The notes: generated from the letters alone by a model not told the origin. Counted from the first letter of the stretch, positions 46,585-57,660 are shown. The stretch: 64,000 nt of DNA from Calliphora vicina (GCF_958450345.1 NC_088784.1:46821278-46885277); one strand, 5' to 3'. Numbers and translations are program-made.

Positions 46585-47016
46585 CGGTGGGGCAGAATCG
46601 AAATTTTTTGGAAATAAATCTGGCATTTCTAAACGGTGTCTAAAATTTAGTGTCTAACTAACAAAAAAATCGAGTCCATTCGGTGCAAAATTACGCCCCA
46701 AATTTTTAAAATAGCGGCCCAAGATATGGCCAAATATTAAAATTTCAATTTTAAAATGCCTATAACTCGAAAAAATATAAAAATATTTGAAATCGGATGG
46801 GAAACAAAAAAATGGCATATGTTTAAAAATTTTACATGTCGAAGGTACCCTACTTTGAGCCCCCATAGCGCCGCCCCTGGAGCATTTGAAGGGCTCATTT
46901 TAATAACTTAAACTCGAATAATCCTTGGCTACGCCCAATTCAAATTTTATCCCGATCGGACCAGCCGTTTAGAAATGCCAGATTTAATTCCAAAAAATTT
47001 CGATTCTGCCCCACTG
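46585..47016. mobile_element. MITE with GGTGGGGCAGAATCG ends
   Basis: Inverted ends of about 50 bp (CGGTGGGGCAGAATCG and CGATTCTGCCCCACTG, continuing through AATCTGGCATTTCTAAACGG / CCGTTTAGAAATGCCAGATT). The interior has GGCCCAAGATATGGCC and no frame. It lies exactly where the RT should be: LVANYFET stops at its left edge and YWR...INADNKIEV-like pol sequence starts at its right edge. CCCCCACTGTG near 30635 may be a lone end. Confidence 0.8.
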
Positions 47017-47018
47017 TG

Positions 47019-47400
47019 TACTGGAGGTCTATAAATGCTGATAATAAAATTGAAGTGTTGTAGCTGAAAAAACTAGATGTGCTCCTCTGAAAGCGATGAG
47101 TATTCCTCGGCTCGAACTTCAGGCTGCTGTACTGGGTACTCGTTTAATGGGTACAATTTTGAAGGAACATTCCATTAAGGTATCAAGAATCGTTTGCTGG
47201 AGTGATTCAAGCACCGTAGTTAGTTGGATTGCATCTGAAAGTCGAAGATACAAACCTTTTGTTGTCCATAGAATTACTGAGATGACTCTACTAACCCTGC
47301 AGATTGGAAATGGCTGCCAACAAATCTTAAAATTGCCGACGAAACTACCAGAATGAAGAGCCAGGTTGATTTTTCAGATGATAGCCACTGGTTTTAGGGA
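47019..47400 (+). pseudogene. BEL pol: RNase H domain
   Basis: After a short broken stretch come APLKAMSIPRLELQAAVLGT and VCWSDSSTVVSWI (47096-47280), the Glu and Asp region of the BEL RNase H. Reading shifts frame after VVHRITE into a piece with DWKWLPTNLKIAD-like sequence. It removes RNA from RNA:DNA hybrids in the particle. The RT that should precede it is absent. Confidence 0.85.
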
Positions 47401-47429
47401 CCTAAATTTCTATACGACTGTGAAGATGA

Positions 47430-48243
47430 ATGGCCAAAAATTACAGAAATACCCTTAGTAGCCTAGACACAGAAGAACTTCGCCCCAAATTTGCATTGCT
47501 GTCTCCATATATGGATGAAAATTCATTACTTCGAGTTTATGGTCGTGTGGATACAGCTAGTTGGTTACCATTGGATATAAGGCGTCCGATTATATTGCCG
47601 TCGTTCCATCCTGTCACCGTGTTGTTTGTGGCCCATGTACACGAAAAATTAAACATCAACATTTTTAAGCTACAGTTTGTGAAATTCGTAGATAATTTTG
47701 GATTCCCCGCCTTAGAAAAATTTTACTTAAGCGAGTTTCTAATTGTTCTATTTGCAGATTTCGTCGTACATTACCGGTGCCAACAATTATGGGTTCTTTG
47801 CCAAAAGACAGATTGACGCCATATATTCATCCATTTTCCTACACTGGTTTGGACTATTTTGGTCTACTTATTGTCGGTCGTCGCCATGAAAAACGCTGGG
47901 TGGCCTTATTTACTTGCCAGACCATAAGAGCCATTCATTTGGAAGTCGCTTTCGATTTGTCAACCGATGCGTGTATTCTTGCCATACGCAATTGCCATAC
48001 GCAAGCCACGTCGATGGCTTGCCTACAAAACTGAGGAGCGATAATGGTACAAATTTTGTTGGTGCTGATAAAGTTGCCAAGAAGTTCAGTGAAGTATTTG
48101 ATGTGGCTCGAATTCAAGATGAACTTACATCTAAAGGTATAGACTGGCAGTTTAATTGCCCGTATAATCCAGCAGAAGGTGATATATGGGAACGAATGGT
48201 CCAATGTGTTAAGCGTGTGTTGCTGTCAACTTTGAAAGAATTT
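47430..48243 (+). pseudogene. BEL integrase, first part
   Basis: It contains YMDENSLLRVYGRVD and LPSFHPVTVLFVAHVHEKLN (zinc-binding N-terminal region), a small foreign-looking stretch near 47680-47750, then TGLDYFGLL (first catalytic Asp), LRSDNGTNFVGA (second Asp) and DIWERMVQCVKRVLLS (Glu) across frames 47430, 47777 and 47914. All three catalytic acids are visible, but frame changes break the protein. Integrase inserts the DNA copy into the chromosome. Confidence 0.85.
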
Positions 48244-49432
48244 TATTTTATTTTTGCAAAAAGCGGGACAATTTTAAAAATAGGTGATAGGGATTTTTAA
48301 AATTTACGCGGGACAAAAGATAATAAATTATACTATAACTATCTTAACGCAAGCGGAGTTCACTATTAAGTGCGAATGGTCTTGCATCATTGCAAATGCA
48401 AAATTTTAAAGTTTTTTTTTATGTATCTTGTTATTGAATTACGGTAAAATTTTGAATTTACATTGATGCTAGACCATTCGCACTTAATAAGGAACTCTGC
48501 TATTGTATTTTTCCCAAATTGTAAATTTGAATTAAAGAAAATTTCGTCCTGTATAAAAATACGTAACATGTTTTCGTCCCCTTAATAAAACAATAGTGTA
48601 TAATTTTTGTTGCCATTTCGAAATAATTAAGTTTAAAATTTTTGTGTTAGTAGACATCTAGAACAAAAGTAATATTTCAATTGATCTTTTGACCCACTTT
48701 GTGGAATTAGAATATCACAAAATTTTGACCACATATAGAATCAGTTATGTAGATTCTTATTATGCAATAACAAAATAATGGTGTATATGCTTATACACTA
48801 TTGTTTTATTGAGGGGACGTTTTGTTCGTTTGTTTGCTACTTCAATCGAAACGAATAGAAGTCGGACGGGGCAACTATAAAGCGGATGAAGCAAAACTTC
48901 CCAACCATTTTAACAGGTACTGCAGCATTTCAGACATAAAAGATCGTCTTTCAACGTATTTCAGCTTCAATTCGTATTTCCTTGCTTTTGGATGAATCCT
49001 GCTTCCTGCAAACGTTTTGAAATTGCTGACTGAGTAGTTTTCAATGATTTCACCAGCTCCTGTTGAGTTTGACAACTATATTCATTGAGTAACGCCTCCA
49101 ATTCTTGGGTATTTCAGTCACGGACAACCAGCCAGAAGATGGACATACTGATTTTTAATTAGTCTGAGTCGATTGATCATTAAGAAATAACTGGTTAAGT
49201 ATACGAACTCTTTTCTGAATAAATATTTGCTCACGGGAAATACATTCCACATTATTGTTTGTTTTTTTTTATACATTTTCAACATAATTATGTTCTTTAA
49301 AACTAGATATGAAGTAGTTATTCGATTTGGAAAATCCAAAAAAGCGGGAATTGCGAATCCCGAGCGGGACGCGGGATTTCATGGCTAAAAGCGGGACAAT
49401 CCCGCAAAAATCGGGACATTTGGCAACCCTAG
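48241..49432. mobile_element. Non-autonomous element inside BEL integrase
   Basis: It interrupts the integrase between LLSTLKE and EHTLQSFLIEAENIV. The right end is GGGACATTTGGCAACCCTAG; the left end has lost its terminal GTTGCC. It shares blocks with 14690-15390. The inside also carries CCCCTTAATAAAACAATAGT and, inverted, ACTATTGTTTTATTGAGGGG (about 48578-48825), suggesting another small element within it. Confidence 0.7.
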
Positions 49433-49901
49433 TGAGCACACACTGCAAAGTTTCCTGATTGAAGCTGAAAATATTGTGAATTCCCGTCCCGTGCCGTTGA
49501 GCCACGAAGATGAAGAACCACTAACGCCTAACCATTTTTTGTTGGGTTGCCCTAATACAACACAAACTCCTGCCGGAGCAAAAGATGAACAGACTCTTGT
49601 AGTAAAAAAACAGTGGTGCATTTCCCGTCAGCTACGTGATCACTTCTGGAACAGGTGGATAAAAGAATATTTGCCCACGTTGACTAGACGTTCCAAATGG
49701 TGTCAACGTACGAAGCCTATTGCTATTGGTGATTTGGTTCTAATTTGTGATCCATCCGTGTCCCGTAGAGATTGGAAGCGAGGCAGAGTGGAAGAGGTGT
49801 TTGAAGGTAGAGATGGTGTTATTCGTCGTGCTGATGTACTTACCAGTAGAGGAATACTAAAGCGACCTGTTTCCAAGCTTGATGTCCTTGATTTGGAGTA
49901 G
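49433..49901 (+). pseudogene. BEL integrase end and C-terminal domain
   Basis: The frame resumes with EHTLQSFLIEAENIVNSRP, then LTPNHFLLG, WKRGRVEEVFEG and RRADVLTSRGILKRPVSKL before TAG at 49899-49901. This is the conserved tail after the BEL catalytic core. It is intact from 49476 on. A G-rich polypurine tract (GGGGGTGGTGA) separates it from the 3' LTR. Confidence 0.85.
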
Positions 49902-49931
49902 TGAATCGTAGCCGATCTACGGGGGTGGTGA

Positions 49932-50448
49932 TGTCGCCGAATGGCTCATAATCGAGCAGAAATTTTGTTATTTGTTTTTATTCATTTGTCTTTATTATTT
50001 GTCATTGTATTTCATTTAAAATATTTATTTGAATTTATATGGCGTCCTGTGGGCCGCCATAATGTTTTGTTTATTTGTCTTATTTACCTAATTGTTAGTG
50101 AAGATTATGTATTAGTTGTTGTTCCTTTTTACATTGATCTCACTGCAGTGCTTTTATTTCGTTAAGTTGGTATCGTTATTTTTAATGTGTTATACACATA
50201 AATAACTAGTGGTCTAAAACAAAATAATAATTTAAGAAAAGTCAGTTCATAAGGAAAAAGCACTGCGGTAAGTAGATGCAATTTAATTTGTATTTCTTTT
50301 ATTTTAAGTATAATATTTTTTGATAGAAATAAACGCACGGCGCATGCATATATACTGACGCATTTTGTTCAGTATTGAAATTTGTTTGTTCTTATTTGGT
50401 GTTGTTAAATTCGCTCTTTATGGACGACCATCGCAGCCAGCGATAACA
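49932..50448 (+). repeat. BEL 3' LTR
   Basis: 517 bp, TGTCGCCGAAT ... CAGCGATAACA, followed by TTGGG. Contains the GGCGTCCTGTGGGCCGCC block also in the 5' LTR. Complete length can be judged only from this copy. Confidence 0.9.
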
Positions 50449-50993
50449 TTGGGCTCATTCGCCAAAATATGGCCAAAAAATTAGTATTTCTCGAAAGCGC
50501 ACAATTTATATCGAAGGTATGCAAAAACTATAGGAGGTACTGACATACTTTTTTCACATTTTTATTCCCTATTACGTTGTAAATAAATCCCCATATGATC
50601 AAAAAATTCTGAAATTTGTTTAACAAAATGTTAAAAAACTTGAAATTGGAGTTTTGCGAATAGGTTAACTGTATCCTATGAAGATAAAAACTCATATACA
50701 AGTAAATATGGATATATTTTAAGTAAGAATAAACTTTTGTTTTAGTATTTCTCAAAATATGTTAATTTTGTTCCTACATTTCTTGTTCTAGTGGCCACGT
50801 TAGTGAGACACGTTAATGGCCTGGCGATTTTTTAATAACATTAACATTTTTTAACCAATTTTTGTCTTTTATATCTCATTAGAACGACAATTACGATTCT
50901 TTTAAATTAAATTGGAAAAGTAATTACTTAATAGCAAAATCTGTCCCCTTGTAAATGCACCTCAAAACTAAATCGAAAGTCGGCACGGGTTGC

Positions 50994-52120
50994 CCTTCTT
51001 AAAACAAGTTAAAAATTTGTTTGGTGGTATTTTAGGTCATTACGAAAGTTTTCAACGGGTACCGTTTCAACATTTAAAAAAGTTTAATTTTAAGGGACAC
51101 TCTAGTATGTATGTATCTATTTCACTGAAATTATTTTAATAATTTTAACTTCTATAGTCCGGACAACTTGATAATCCGAACGTGCCCAAAAATATATATG
51201 TGTCCGGATTGTTGAATGTATTTATATTCTTTTAAATTAAAATAATGCTGAATGATAAGAAAAAAATCACTACTAATATTTTGTATTAAGATTTAACCCA
51301 AAATATACAAATGTCGAATTAATCGATTAAAACAAAGACATCAATAATTGAATACCCTAGTTTGTACTAGAATTGTTTTATGATGTACTAAATGAAACCT
51401 ACATACGTTAATATTAATTCAATTGTTATTGCCGGAAATTGATCGAATGCCCATAAAAATGTAACACTTCTTCCGTTTAAGAATTGTGCGTAAAAACTCT
51501 TACCTTGTCTGCATACAGTGTCTCTCAAAAGTTTTTGAATTTATGTATTTAATTTAAACATTATTTTATGAATAAAATGCAAGGTTTGTATGGAAACCTG
51601 CTAAACTATTGCAAAAATACCATTACGGAAATAGTTCAGTTAATTAAAATCTACAGAAGTACCACTTGTTAATTTGCACTCTGTAACAATTTTAATATTT
51701 CTATGAACATAAACAAAAAAATTTATTGGACCCCAAATGGGTATCAAATAAAATCTAAAGGTTCAGCAGTCTAATAAAGTTATAAACAATTTTATGTTTA
51801 CCGCCTAATTCCTAATTCCAATTGGTAGCCAGCTTTTACAAAATGTTATTATCTTTGAAAAAGTAAGGAACAACTGCCCCTAAGCTGAAATTAAATATGG
51901 CCCTAAATCCTGAAAAACTAGCTTAACCCGACTCTCTTCGTTACCCAAATTGTACACTCATATATATTACTTAATATAGAAAAACGTAAAATTACCGTGA
52001 AGTCCCACTTTTAGAATTTAATTTTGCTAGATACATTTTTATAGAAAATTTAGAAAGCATTATTATAAAATTTAAAAATTTCATTAAGTACTCTTTGTCA
52101 AAAGTTATAAAAAAATTTCT
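50994..52120. other. No recognised gene
   Basis: AT-rich. A short GTCCGGA-based inverted motif lies at 51155-51215, and AATTGAATACCCTAG near 51346 matches the end of the hAT at 30967 (a lone end). Nothing codes. Confidence 0.45.
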
Positions 52121-53971
52121 GTTTAAAGCATAGCTGTTAAATAATGATTACTAATCATAATAATTAGTAATTAGATTATTTTTTTCGAAAGGTGAAGTAA
52201 TGATTAAATTACGATTATATTCAGATTCGCACGATTACTAATTGATTACGATTACAAATAATCAAGATTAGTTGCGATTACGAGAAAATAATCAAAAGTA
52301 ATCAAAAAATAATTCGACTATTTTCAAAGATTACTTTTGATTATTTTAGATTATTTTCCAAAAATTTTGCATTTACATCATTTTATATTCAAAAGTTTGC
52401 ATTTACAACGTGAAAAAATAAAAAAATAACAGGCCGTCCACATTCGGACTCCAACCGGGATTTCTAAAGCGATAGAGCAAGACACATACATTTGACCTAT
52501 CCAAAGAATTCGTATTTTCAGAGTTATATTGTGGAATTTTATGGGGATTATTTTTGTGGAAGATCTTAACACTCTATCTCCTCCGTTAGCAAGTTGTTTT
52601 GATTTTATTCAGAATTTTATAGCAAAACTAGCTTATATTTTTAAAAAAAATGTCAGCACTCCATAGGCTCACCATTCTTACCATTTCAATAGAGTTTGTC
52701 ATTTATATATAGATGTTGAGCGAAACCTGTAATGTTAACCAATTAAATATTGTTAACATCACACGTTTGGCTCAAAATATTTCCCTATATGACCTATTTT
52801 GATTCGATTGTCATAAAATATTTTTACGTGATGTCTATATATTTTAATCGAATTTCATCTTTACAATAAAATATGAGTATTCTAGTTATTTTCGCAAGTG
52901 ATTTCTAAGTATTTGAGGGCTAATTTTGTAGAATTTCATTTAAATAACTCTATTATCAAGAGAGGCATATATATGGGAGTTATGGAATTATGGACCGATA
53001 TTGTAAAATTTTGGTTCAGTACATATGTTTTTTGATATTTGTGTGTGAGGCTATGACCAATTATGGGCCGATCATCATAAAACTTGGTATAGCGATTTTT
53101 ATATATGGGGGATTTCACGTCAAGTGAACCAACTTTTAAAATCGATCGGAATGAAATTTACACCAAGGTTAGACCTACTGGATAGTAATTCAGACACAAT
53201 TTTTCAACAAGATCGGTCCAGAACTCTCTGAGTTAAAAAAAAGTGAAAAATTGCATGTTTTGAGTTACAAAACATTTATTTTGAAAGATATCCCACTCGC
53301 ATCCCACTAAGCCACCAAATAGGTCTGAAAGGAAAATATCCAAGCTTTCTTTTGAGCAAAAAAAAAATAAAAAAGGGTCCATTTTGAAAAAAAAGTCAAC
53401 AAAGTTTTTGATTTTGCAAAAAAAAGTAAAAAATTGCATGTTTTGAGTTACAAAACATTTTTTTTGATAGATATCAAACTCGCATCCCACTAAGCGACCA
53501 AATAGGTCTTCAAGAAAAATATCTAAGCTTTATTTTAAGAAAAAAAGGGCCCATTTTGAAAAAAAAAGTTAAAAAAGTTTTTGATTTCGGAAAAAAAATA
53601 TTAAACATTTTTTTAAATATTTTTTTTCGAAAGATTGAAGAAATAGCTATCTAAACTGTTTGGAACACATTTTGCTAAGAACAATAGGTAATAAGTTACA
53701 TGGATGAGAAAAATCACAAAAAAATGATAAATTTTGACCCCCTCTAACTCAGAGAGTTCTGGACCGATCTTGTTGAAAAATTGTGTCTGAATCAAGGCGA
53801 ATTCATATAAGGTGACCTCATTAGCCCAGCTGATCATCAGCTGTTTTGCCCAAACTGTCAAAATTGTTGGCTTGTTGTTTACTTTCTAGTGCGCGCCAAA
53901 AAATTTAAATAGTGAGAAAAAGCATAAAGTTTAAAAAGTGATATTAATAATAATAAAATCAATTTTAAAAT

Positions 53972-54201
53972 ATGCGTGTGTGCACTTATTGTAAATTTAA
54001 ATATCCAAAGGGAAGTGGAACTTTGTTCCGCGTACCTAAAGATGAACTAAGTCGGAAGAAGTGGAGTGAAATTTGCCGAGTAAATCTCTCGCCACACTCC
54101 CGTATTTGTTCCAAACACTTTTTGGCTTCCAGTATGGTGAAGGTTGGAGGCGGAATTAACCTCTTACCAAATGCGGAACCTTATATGGGAGAAATTCAAG
54201 A
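53972..54201 (+). CDS. THAP-domain first exon of P-like transposase
   Basis: ATG at 53972 opens 77 codons that form a THAP zinc finger: C4-x2-C7, W31, C46-x2-H49 followed by F50, and a late proline (LLPNAEP, residues 64-70) where THAP proteins carry their AVPTIF-like box. Right after the last sense codons is GTAAGT (54202-54207), a strong splice donor, so this is probably exon 0 whose partner exons are deleted; unspliced, the frame ends at TAA a few bases later. THAP domains of P transposases bind DNA near the ends. No damage is seen in the exon. A domesticated role is possible in principle but nothing here shows it. Confidence 0.75.
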
Positions 54202-54234
54202 GTAAGTTAGACACCCACTTTAAAGTATACATAT

Positions 54235-54543
54235 ATGTTCATGATAACTTTGCTGCTTTGTTGTTGGGCCACTGCTGAAGTTGAAGGTCTATCAACAACG
54301 TGAACAGCACTTTTACTTCATTCAATACCCGATGATTCTATACATTTGTCACTAGAAACTCCAAAATCTCGTCCACCACTCTGACCACTGACATTTTTTT
54401 GACTTTGTTCTTTCATATTTCCGAGTAACATTTGGCGAAATGCTAAGAAATCATAGATTTTAAATTCGGTGTTTTTAATGTTTCCAATTTGTTTCCGCTG
54501 TTTAATATTAAATTTCTTTTGTTCACCACGCGTTTGAACTCTT
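54235..54543 (-). other. Protein-like antisense reading frame in the P-like element
   Basis: On the minus strand, about 75 codons are open from 54543 to a TGA at 54318-54320, with protein-like composition (KIYDFLAFRQMLLGNMK, then a Ser-rich stretch), and the frame continues past the stop to about 54235 (RPSTSAVAQQQSSK). A second frame (54443-54751) starts inside the right end. I do not recognise a family. It may be a captured exon, a second element gene or chance. Confidence 0.3.
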
Positions 54544-54987
54544 CATCGATAATATTACCATTCTCCACAAGAAATAAAACAATAAATAAAAATAAATATA
54601 AATCTTTCACTGGTTTGTTGTTAAATTCCAGTTTATTATTAAATTCGCCTTGCTTTATACACAGCTGTTTTTTTGACAGATTGGGCAAGAAAGCAAAAAC
54701 AAAATGTATGTTGTTTTTGTATTGTTGTACTTGTTGTAGGGATGAGGTCACCTTATATGAATTCGCCTTGGTCTGAATTACTATCCACTAGGTCTAACCT
54801 TGGTGTAAATTCGATCCCGTTCGGAAGACATCGATTTTAAAAGTTGGTTCACTTGACGTGAAATCCCCCATATGTATATTGAAATTTTTTGTTTCGAATT
54901 TCAACTTGATAACCACATTTTTAAGAAATTTATGCATGTTTAGGTGATTTTCTGAAATGAACTTTATATGGGGGCTATGTCCATATT

Positions 54988-55110
54988 AATAAATTTTAAA
55001 CAAAAATGAGTTTTTTTTTATCTTTTGGCTGATGCTGACCCATCGGTTCCAGGTCTCTTTCGGTTCCTTGCAGGTCCTCCACAATATTAAAATTTTGTAA
55101 ATAACTTTCT
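54988..55110. repeat. Short fragment related to R centre
   Basis: Inverted match to 43853-44010 (ATCTTTTGGCTGATGCTGAC, GGTCTCTTTCGGTTCCTTGC). It lies inside the hAT element interior. Confidence 0.5.
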
Positions 55111-55550
55111 GAAGTCCTTATTTTCAATATTTCATAAAAAATATAAAACTTAGCCTCCTACTTGTTTTTTACTCTTATTTGCTGGGTGAGAAATACTAGA
55201 AATGGTGTAATGAAAAGTTTAATGTATTTTTCCCTTTTTTTGAGTCGGGAAATACAAAAATTGTTATTGTTTGTGTTATTATTAAAATTATATTGGTATA
55301 TTTTTTTATGAAAAAATATATAATTTTGTTTTATTTGTTTATAATGCAAATTTTTTAAAATAAAATGATGTAAATGCAAAATTTTTGGAAAATAATCTAA
55401 AATAATCAAAAGTAATCTTTGAAAATAGTCGGATTATTTTTTGATTACTTTTGATTATTTTCTCGTAATCGCAAGTAATCTTGATTATTTTTTGATTATT
55501 TGTAATCGTAATCAATTAGTAATCAGAAATTGTTCTAAAGAGAATTATAT

Positions 55551-55956
55551 TGTTACGAAATTGTACTTGAATTCAAATATAACGATTTTAATGGCTGATT
55601 TAAAAGTAGCATAAAACAGTGCTGTAATTGCAAACTGTAACAAACTGTGGGCATTATTAAATAAAAGCTTTCAGTTGACCATTGATCGTAAGTTGGCAAC
55701 GCTGTTTGAATTCGAATATTCAGTTAAAGAACATTGTAGAAAGTACACCACAGATGGCATATGATCTAGAATATTCGAACTTTGACAGTTAAAGAGCAAT
55801 ATAGAGTGCAGATGGCAGTGTTATAAATAGTGGCAGAGGTTGCAGTCGTGAGTGAGTTTATCAGAGACGCTTTACATTATCTGAGTGCCTTAAATTGAAT
55901 TTATAAACCTGTATAAAAAAAAAAACATTGAGTGGCTATTTAATTCTGTGGTTGTT
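55551..55956 (+). repeat. gypsy 5' LTR, deleted and interrupted
   Basis: Starts TGTTACGAAATTG. It lacks the stretch between CTTAAA and TATAAACCTG present in the other LTRs. It resumes at 57649-57666 after an insert and is then fused directly to gag: the last roughly 100 bp of LTR plus the leader are gone. Confidence 0.8.
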
Positions 55957-56495
55957 GCCAAAAGCTAAACGAAAAATCGCCAAATATCGCCAAAATAATT
56001 TTTTGGAGTTTTTTTTATTGTAAAATACATACTAATTCAAATCTAGTCATTAGTTATTTATATTAAATTGATATCAAAAGTATACATTGTATTAGAATTA
56101 AAATTTTTTAACATTTTATCTGTAGGTTGAAATGAATTGCAACAAAATCTATTAACATTCATATAACTTACTATTCTTATCAATGAATCTAAAAGTTCAT
56201 ATAGCGTAGAAAGCAAGCGTTGCTGGTTGGTAAAATTAACATATTAAGAACGGCCAATGCTAAGTCTTTAAAGTGAAATGTTCCACCTGCATCTCAATAA
56301 TTGTAAACTATAAAGTTTGTTATAATTTCACCTTTAAAGATCTGAGTCCAATTGATATATGCTAATTTTGACCATTGCAATTCATATAGATACTTGCAGA
56401 TACTTTTGGATTGAAAAATAAAGTTAATGAATTTTGAACTACCGAAAATTTCCATTTCATTTCAATATTGAAAATTCATTATATACCTACTTTAA

Positions 56496-56790
56496 CAAGT
56501 AAGAGAGCTATATTCGGCTGTGCCGAATCTTATATACCCTTCACCAAATTATACTTCAAAATAAAAATTTTAAATATTTTTAGGTAAACAAAATTTATTT
56601 TTTCTTGCAAAAATTGTTTTTTAATTTTTTGTAGAAAAATTTTTTTCGAACTTTTTTAAGTACAAAAAACAATTTGCTTTTAAAATTTCTACATCATATT
56701 CCTCCATTTTTATATTTTGTAATTCCATTTCAAATTCTGTGCCAAAATCGATACATTCCTGATTCCAAAGAATATGTCGAACCAATAGCC
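56496..56790 (-). repeat. mini-me-like repeat, 3' end only
   Basis: On the minus strand it ends GGTGAAGGGTATATAAG, ATTCGG-CACAG-CCGAAT hairpin, CTCTTACTTG (at 56496). The 5' part is missing. Confidence 0.7.
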
Positions 56791-56960
56791 AATTTTAATG
56801 AGCATATTAAGTTATCAATATTTATATTATTATTTTAAAATGACGGCTTAAACATTTTAGAAGAAAAAATTAATATTGTTGAAACTATTTGATAGTTTTG
56901 TATGCTGCCTGCATACAATGATTATAATTATAAATGATTAATTTTATTAGCTATAGCTAG

Positions 56961-57444
56961 GTATTCTGTTCAAAATTTCGTGCGAAATGCTGTCAAACTA
57001 CTTATAAAATAGTTGGAATGAAATATATGCGAAATAATTTCGCAAAAGCAGTACTCTGTTTTTATTGTGGAAAACATGTGAAATACATCTGGCAACCTTA
57101 TTTTTCCACACGAAATAACATACGCTGCACCAAAGTAAATTAATAAAGTAGCGACAGTACTACACCAAATACAACATTTACAAAAACCACAAGCAATTTT
57201 GTTTTTGGTTTAAGGTCTGAGCTGTCAAAGTTGCCTGTTGTTGTTTTTGCTTTTGGGCTTGTTGTATTTTTCGCCACAACAACCACAAGTGAATTGACAG
57301 TTCAGACCAAAGTAAAAAAAATAGTCAGCTGTTCTACTGAGTCTACTTTATTAATTTACTTTGCGCTGCACTTCTTTCGCACGAACAGCTAGCTGTCAAA
57401 CAGCATGAAAAAACCATAATTTTTCGCAAATATGAACAGAGTAC
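56961..57444. mobile_element. Short inverted-repeat element (GTAYTCTGTTCA ends)
   Basis: The ends GTATTCTGTTCA and TGAACAGAGTAC are inverted, with TTTCGTGCGAAA / TTTCGCACGAA and GCTGTCAAAC inside. It is split by the 233-bp element at 57131. Confidence 0.6.
57131..57363. mobile_element. MITE with 21-bp ends, 8-bp TSD, possibly P-like
   Basis: CGCTGCAC lies on both sides (57123-57130, 57364-57371). The inverted ends start CAAAGTAAATTAATAAAG, then CAGTA. The interior has GAGCTGTCAAAGTTG and GGGCTTGTTGTA, resembling the inside of the P-like element at 53793. Too short to code. Confidence 0.75.
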
Positions 57445-57660
57445 TAAGCTTATTGGGTTAATAAATATCAAAAAAAATATTTCAAGAAAAACCAATAATT
57501 TGTTAAAAAATCGCCAAATAAATCGCCAACTAGTTTGTAAATCGCCAAAAAACCGCCATGTCGCCAATTGGAAATTTTGGTCGCCAAAGGCTATGAAAAA
57601 TAGCCACGTTTGGCGAGAAATCGCCACATCTGACAGCCCTGGTTGTTGTACATTTTAAAT

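Larger units (their letters stand above)
44839..50448 (+). mobile_element. BEL/Pao LTR retrotransposon, defective
   Basis: Bounded by a 5-bp duplication TTGGG (44834-44838, 50449-50453). The empty site is readable in the R copy at 33265-33295. Order: short 5' LTR, gag with a zinc knuckle, protease, (RT missing), RNase H, integrase and the C-terminal domain, polypurine tract, 3' LTR. The RT is absent and two later elements interrupt pol, so it cannot move by itself. Confidence 0.9.
42100..50993. mobile_element. R: large palindromic repeat holding a BEL element
   Basis: The ends GCAACCCGTGCCG (42100) and CGGCACGGGTTGC (to 50993) are inverted. The arm 42101-43790 pairs with 44600-44838 plus 50454-50992 over long stretches (TTTTTTGATCAT, CAATACCTCCTA / TAGGAGGTACTGAC, TTACTGTTAT / AATAACAGTAA). 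No protein frame belongs to R itself. The part 43905-43965 has repeated ACCTGCAAGGA / CCGAAAGAGACCTG blocks, also found inverted at 55040-55085. No target duplication was seen. Partial copies at 19640-19862 and 32510-34560. Confidence 0.6.
53793..54770 (+). mobile_element. P-element-like transposon, non-autonomous, 8-bp TSD
   Basis: 978 bp between GTCTGAAT repeats (53785-53792, 54771-54778). The ends are perfect inverted repeats of 29 bp that begin CAAGGCGAATTC and contain ATATAAGGTGACC. An 8-bp duplication, terminal CA, an ATAAGGTG core and a THAP-domain first exon are together characteristic of the P superfamily. CAGCTGTT and a TTGCCCAA(A/T)CTGTC block lie inverted just inside both ends. 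The RNase H-like catalytic part is missing. Confidence 0.8.
53107..54869. mobile_element. FB-type palindromic element, copy 4, short form
   Basis: The ends GGGGGATTTCACGTCAAG and CTTGACGTGAAATCCCCC are flanked by ATAT (53103-53106, 54870-54873). Only about two subunits are left (CTCGCATCCCACTAAG near 53293 and 53474). The P-like element has split the right end at GTCTGAAT. It lies in a mini-me-like fragment. Confidence 0.85.
55957..57640. mobile_element. Insert in gypsy 5' LTR (hAT-like right end)
   Basis: GGTTGTTG is found on both sides (55949-55956, 57641-57648), consistent with an 8-bp duplication. The right end GATGTGGCGATTT / AAATCGCCACATC with ...CAGCCCT resembles a hAT end, but the left end (CCAAAAGCTAAACG) is not its inverse. 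TCGCCAAA motifs are frequent at both ends. It contains a reversed mini-me end and two smaller inverted-repeat elements. Confidence 0.6.

Noticed and set aside
47680..47750. Intron in BEL integrase
   Set aside because: The odd stretch contains GT- and AG-like bases, but LTR retroelement pol genes are normally intronless and a small insertion or decay explains it equally well.
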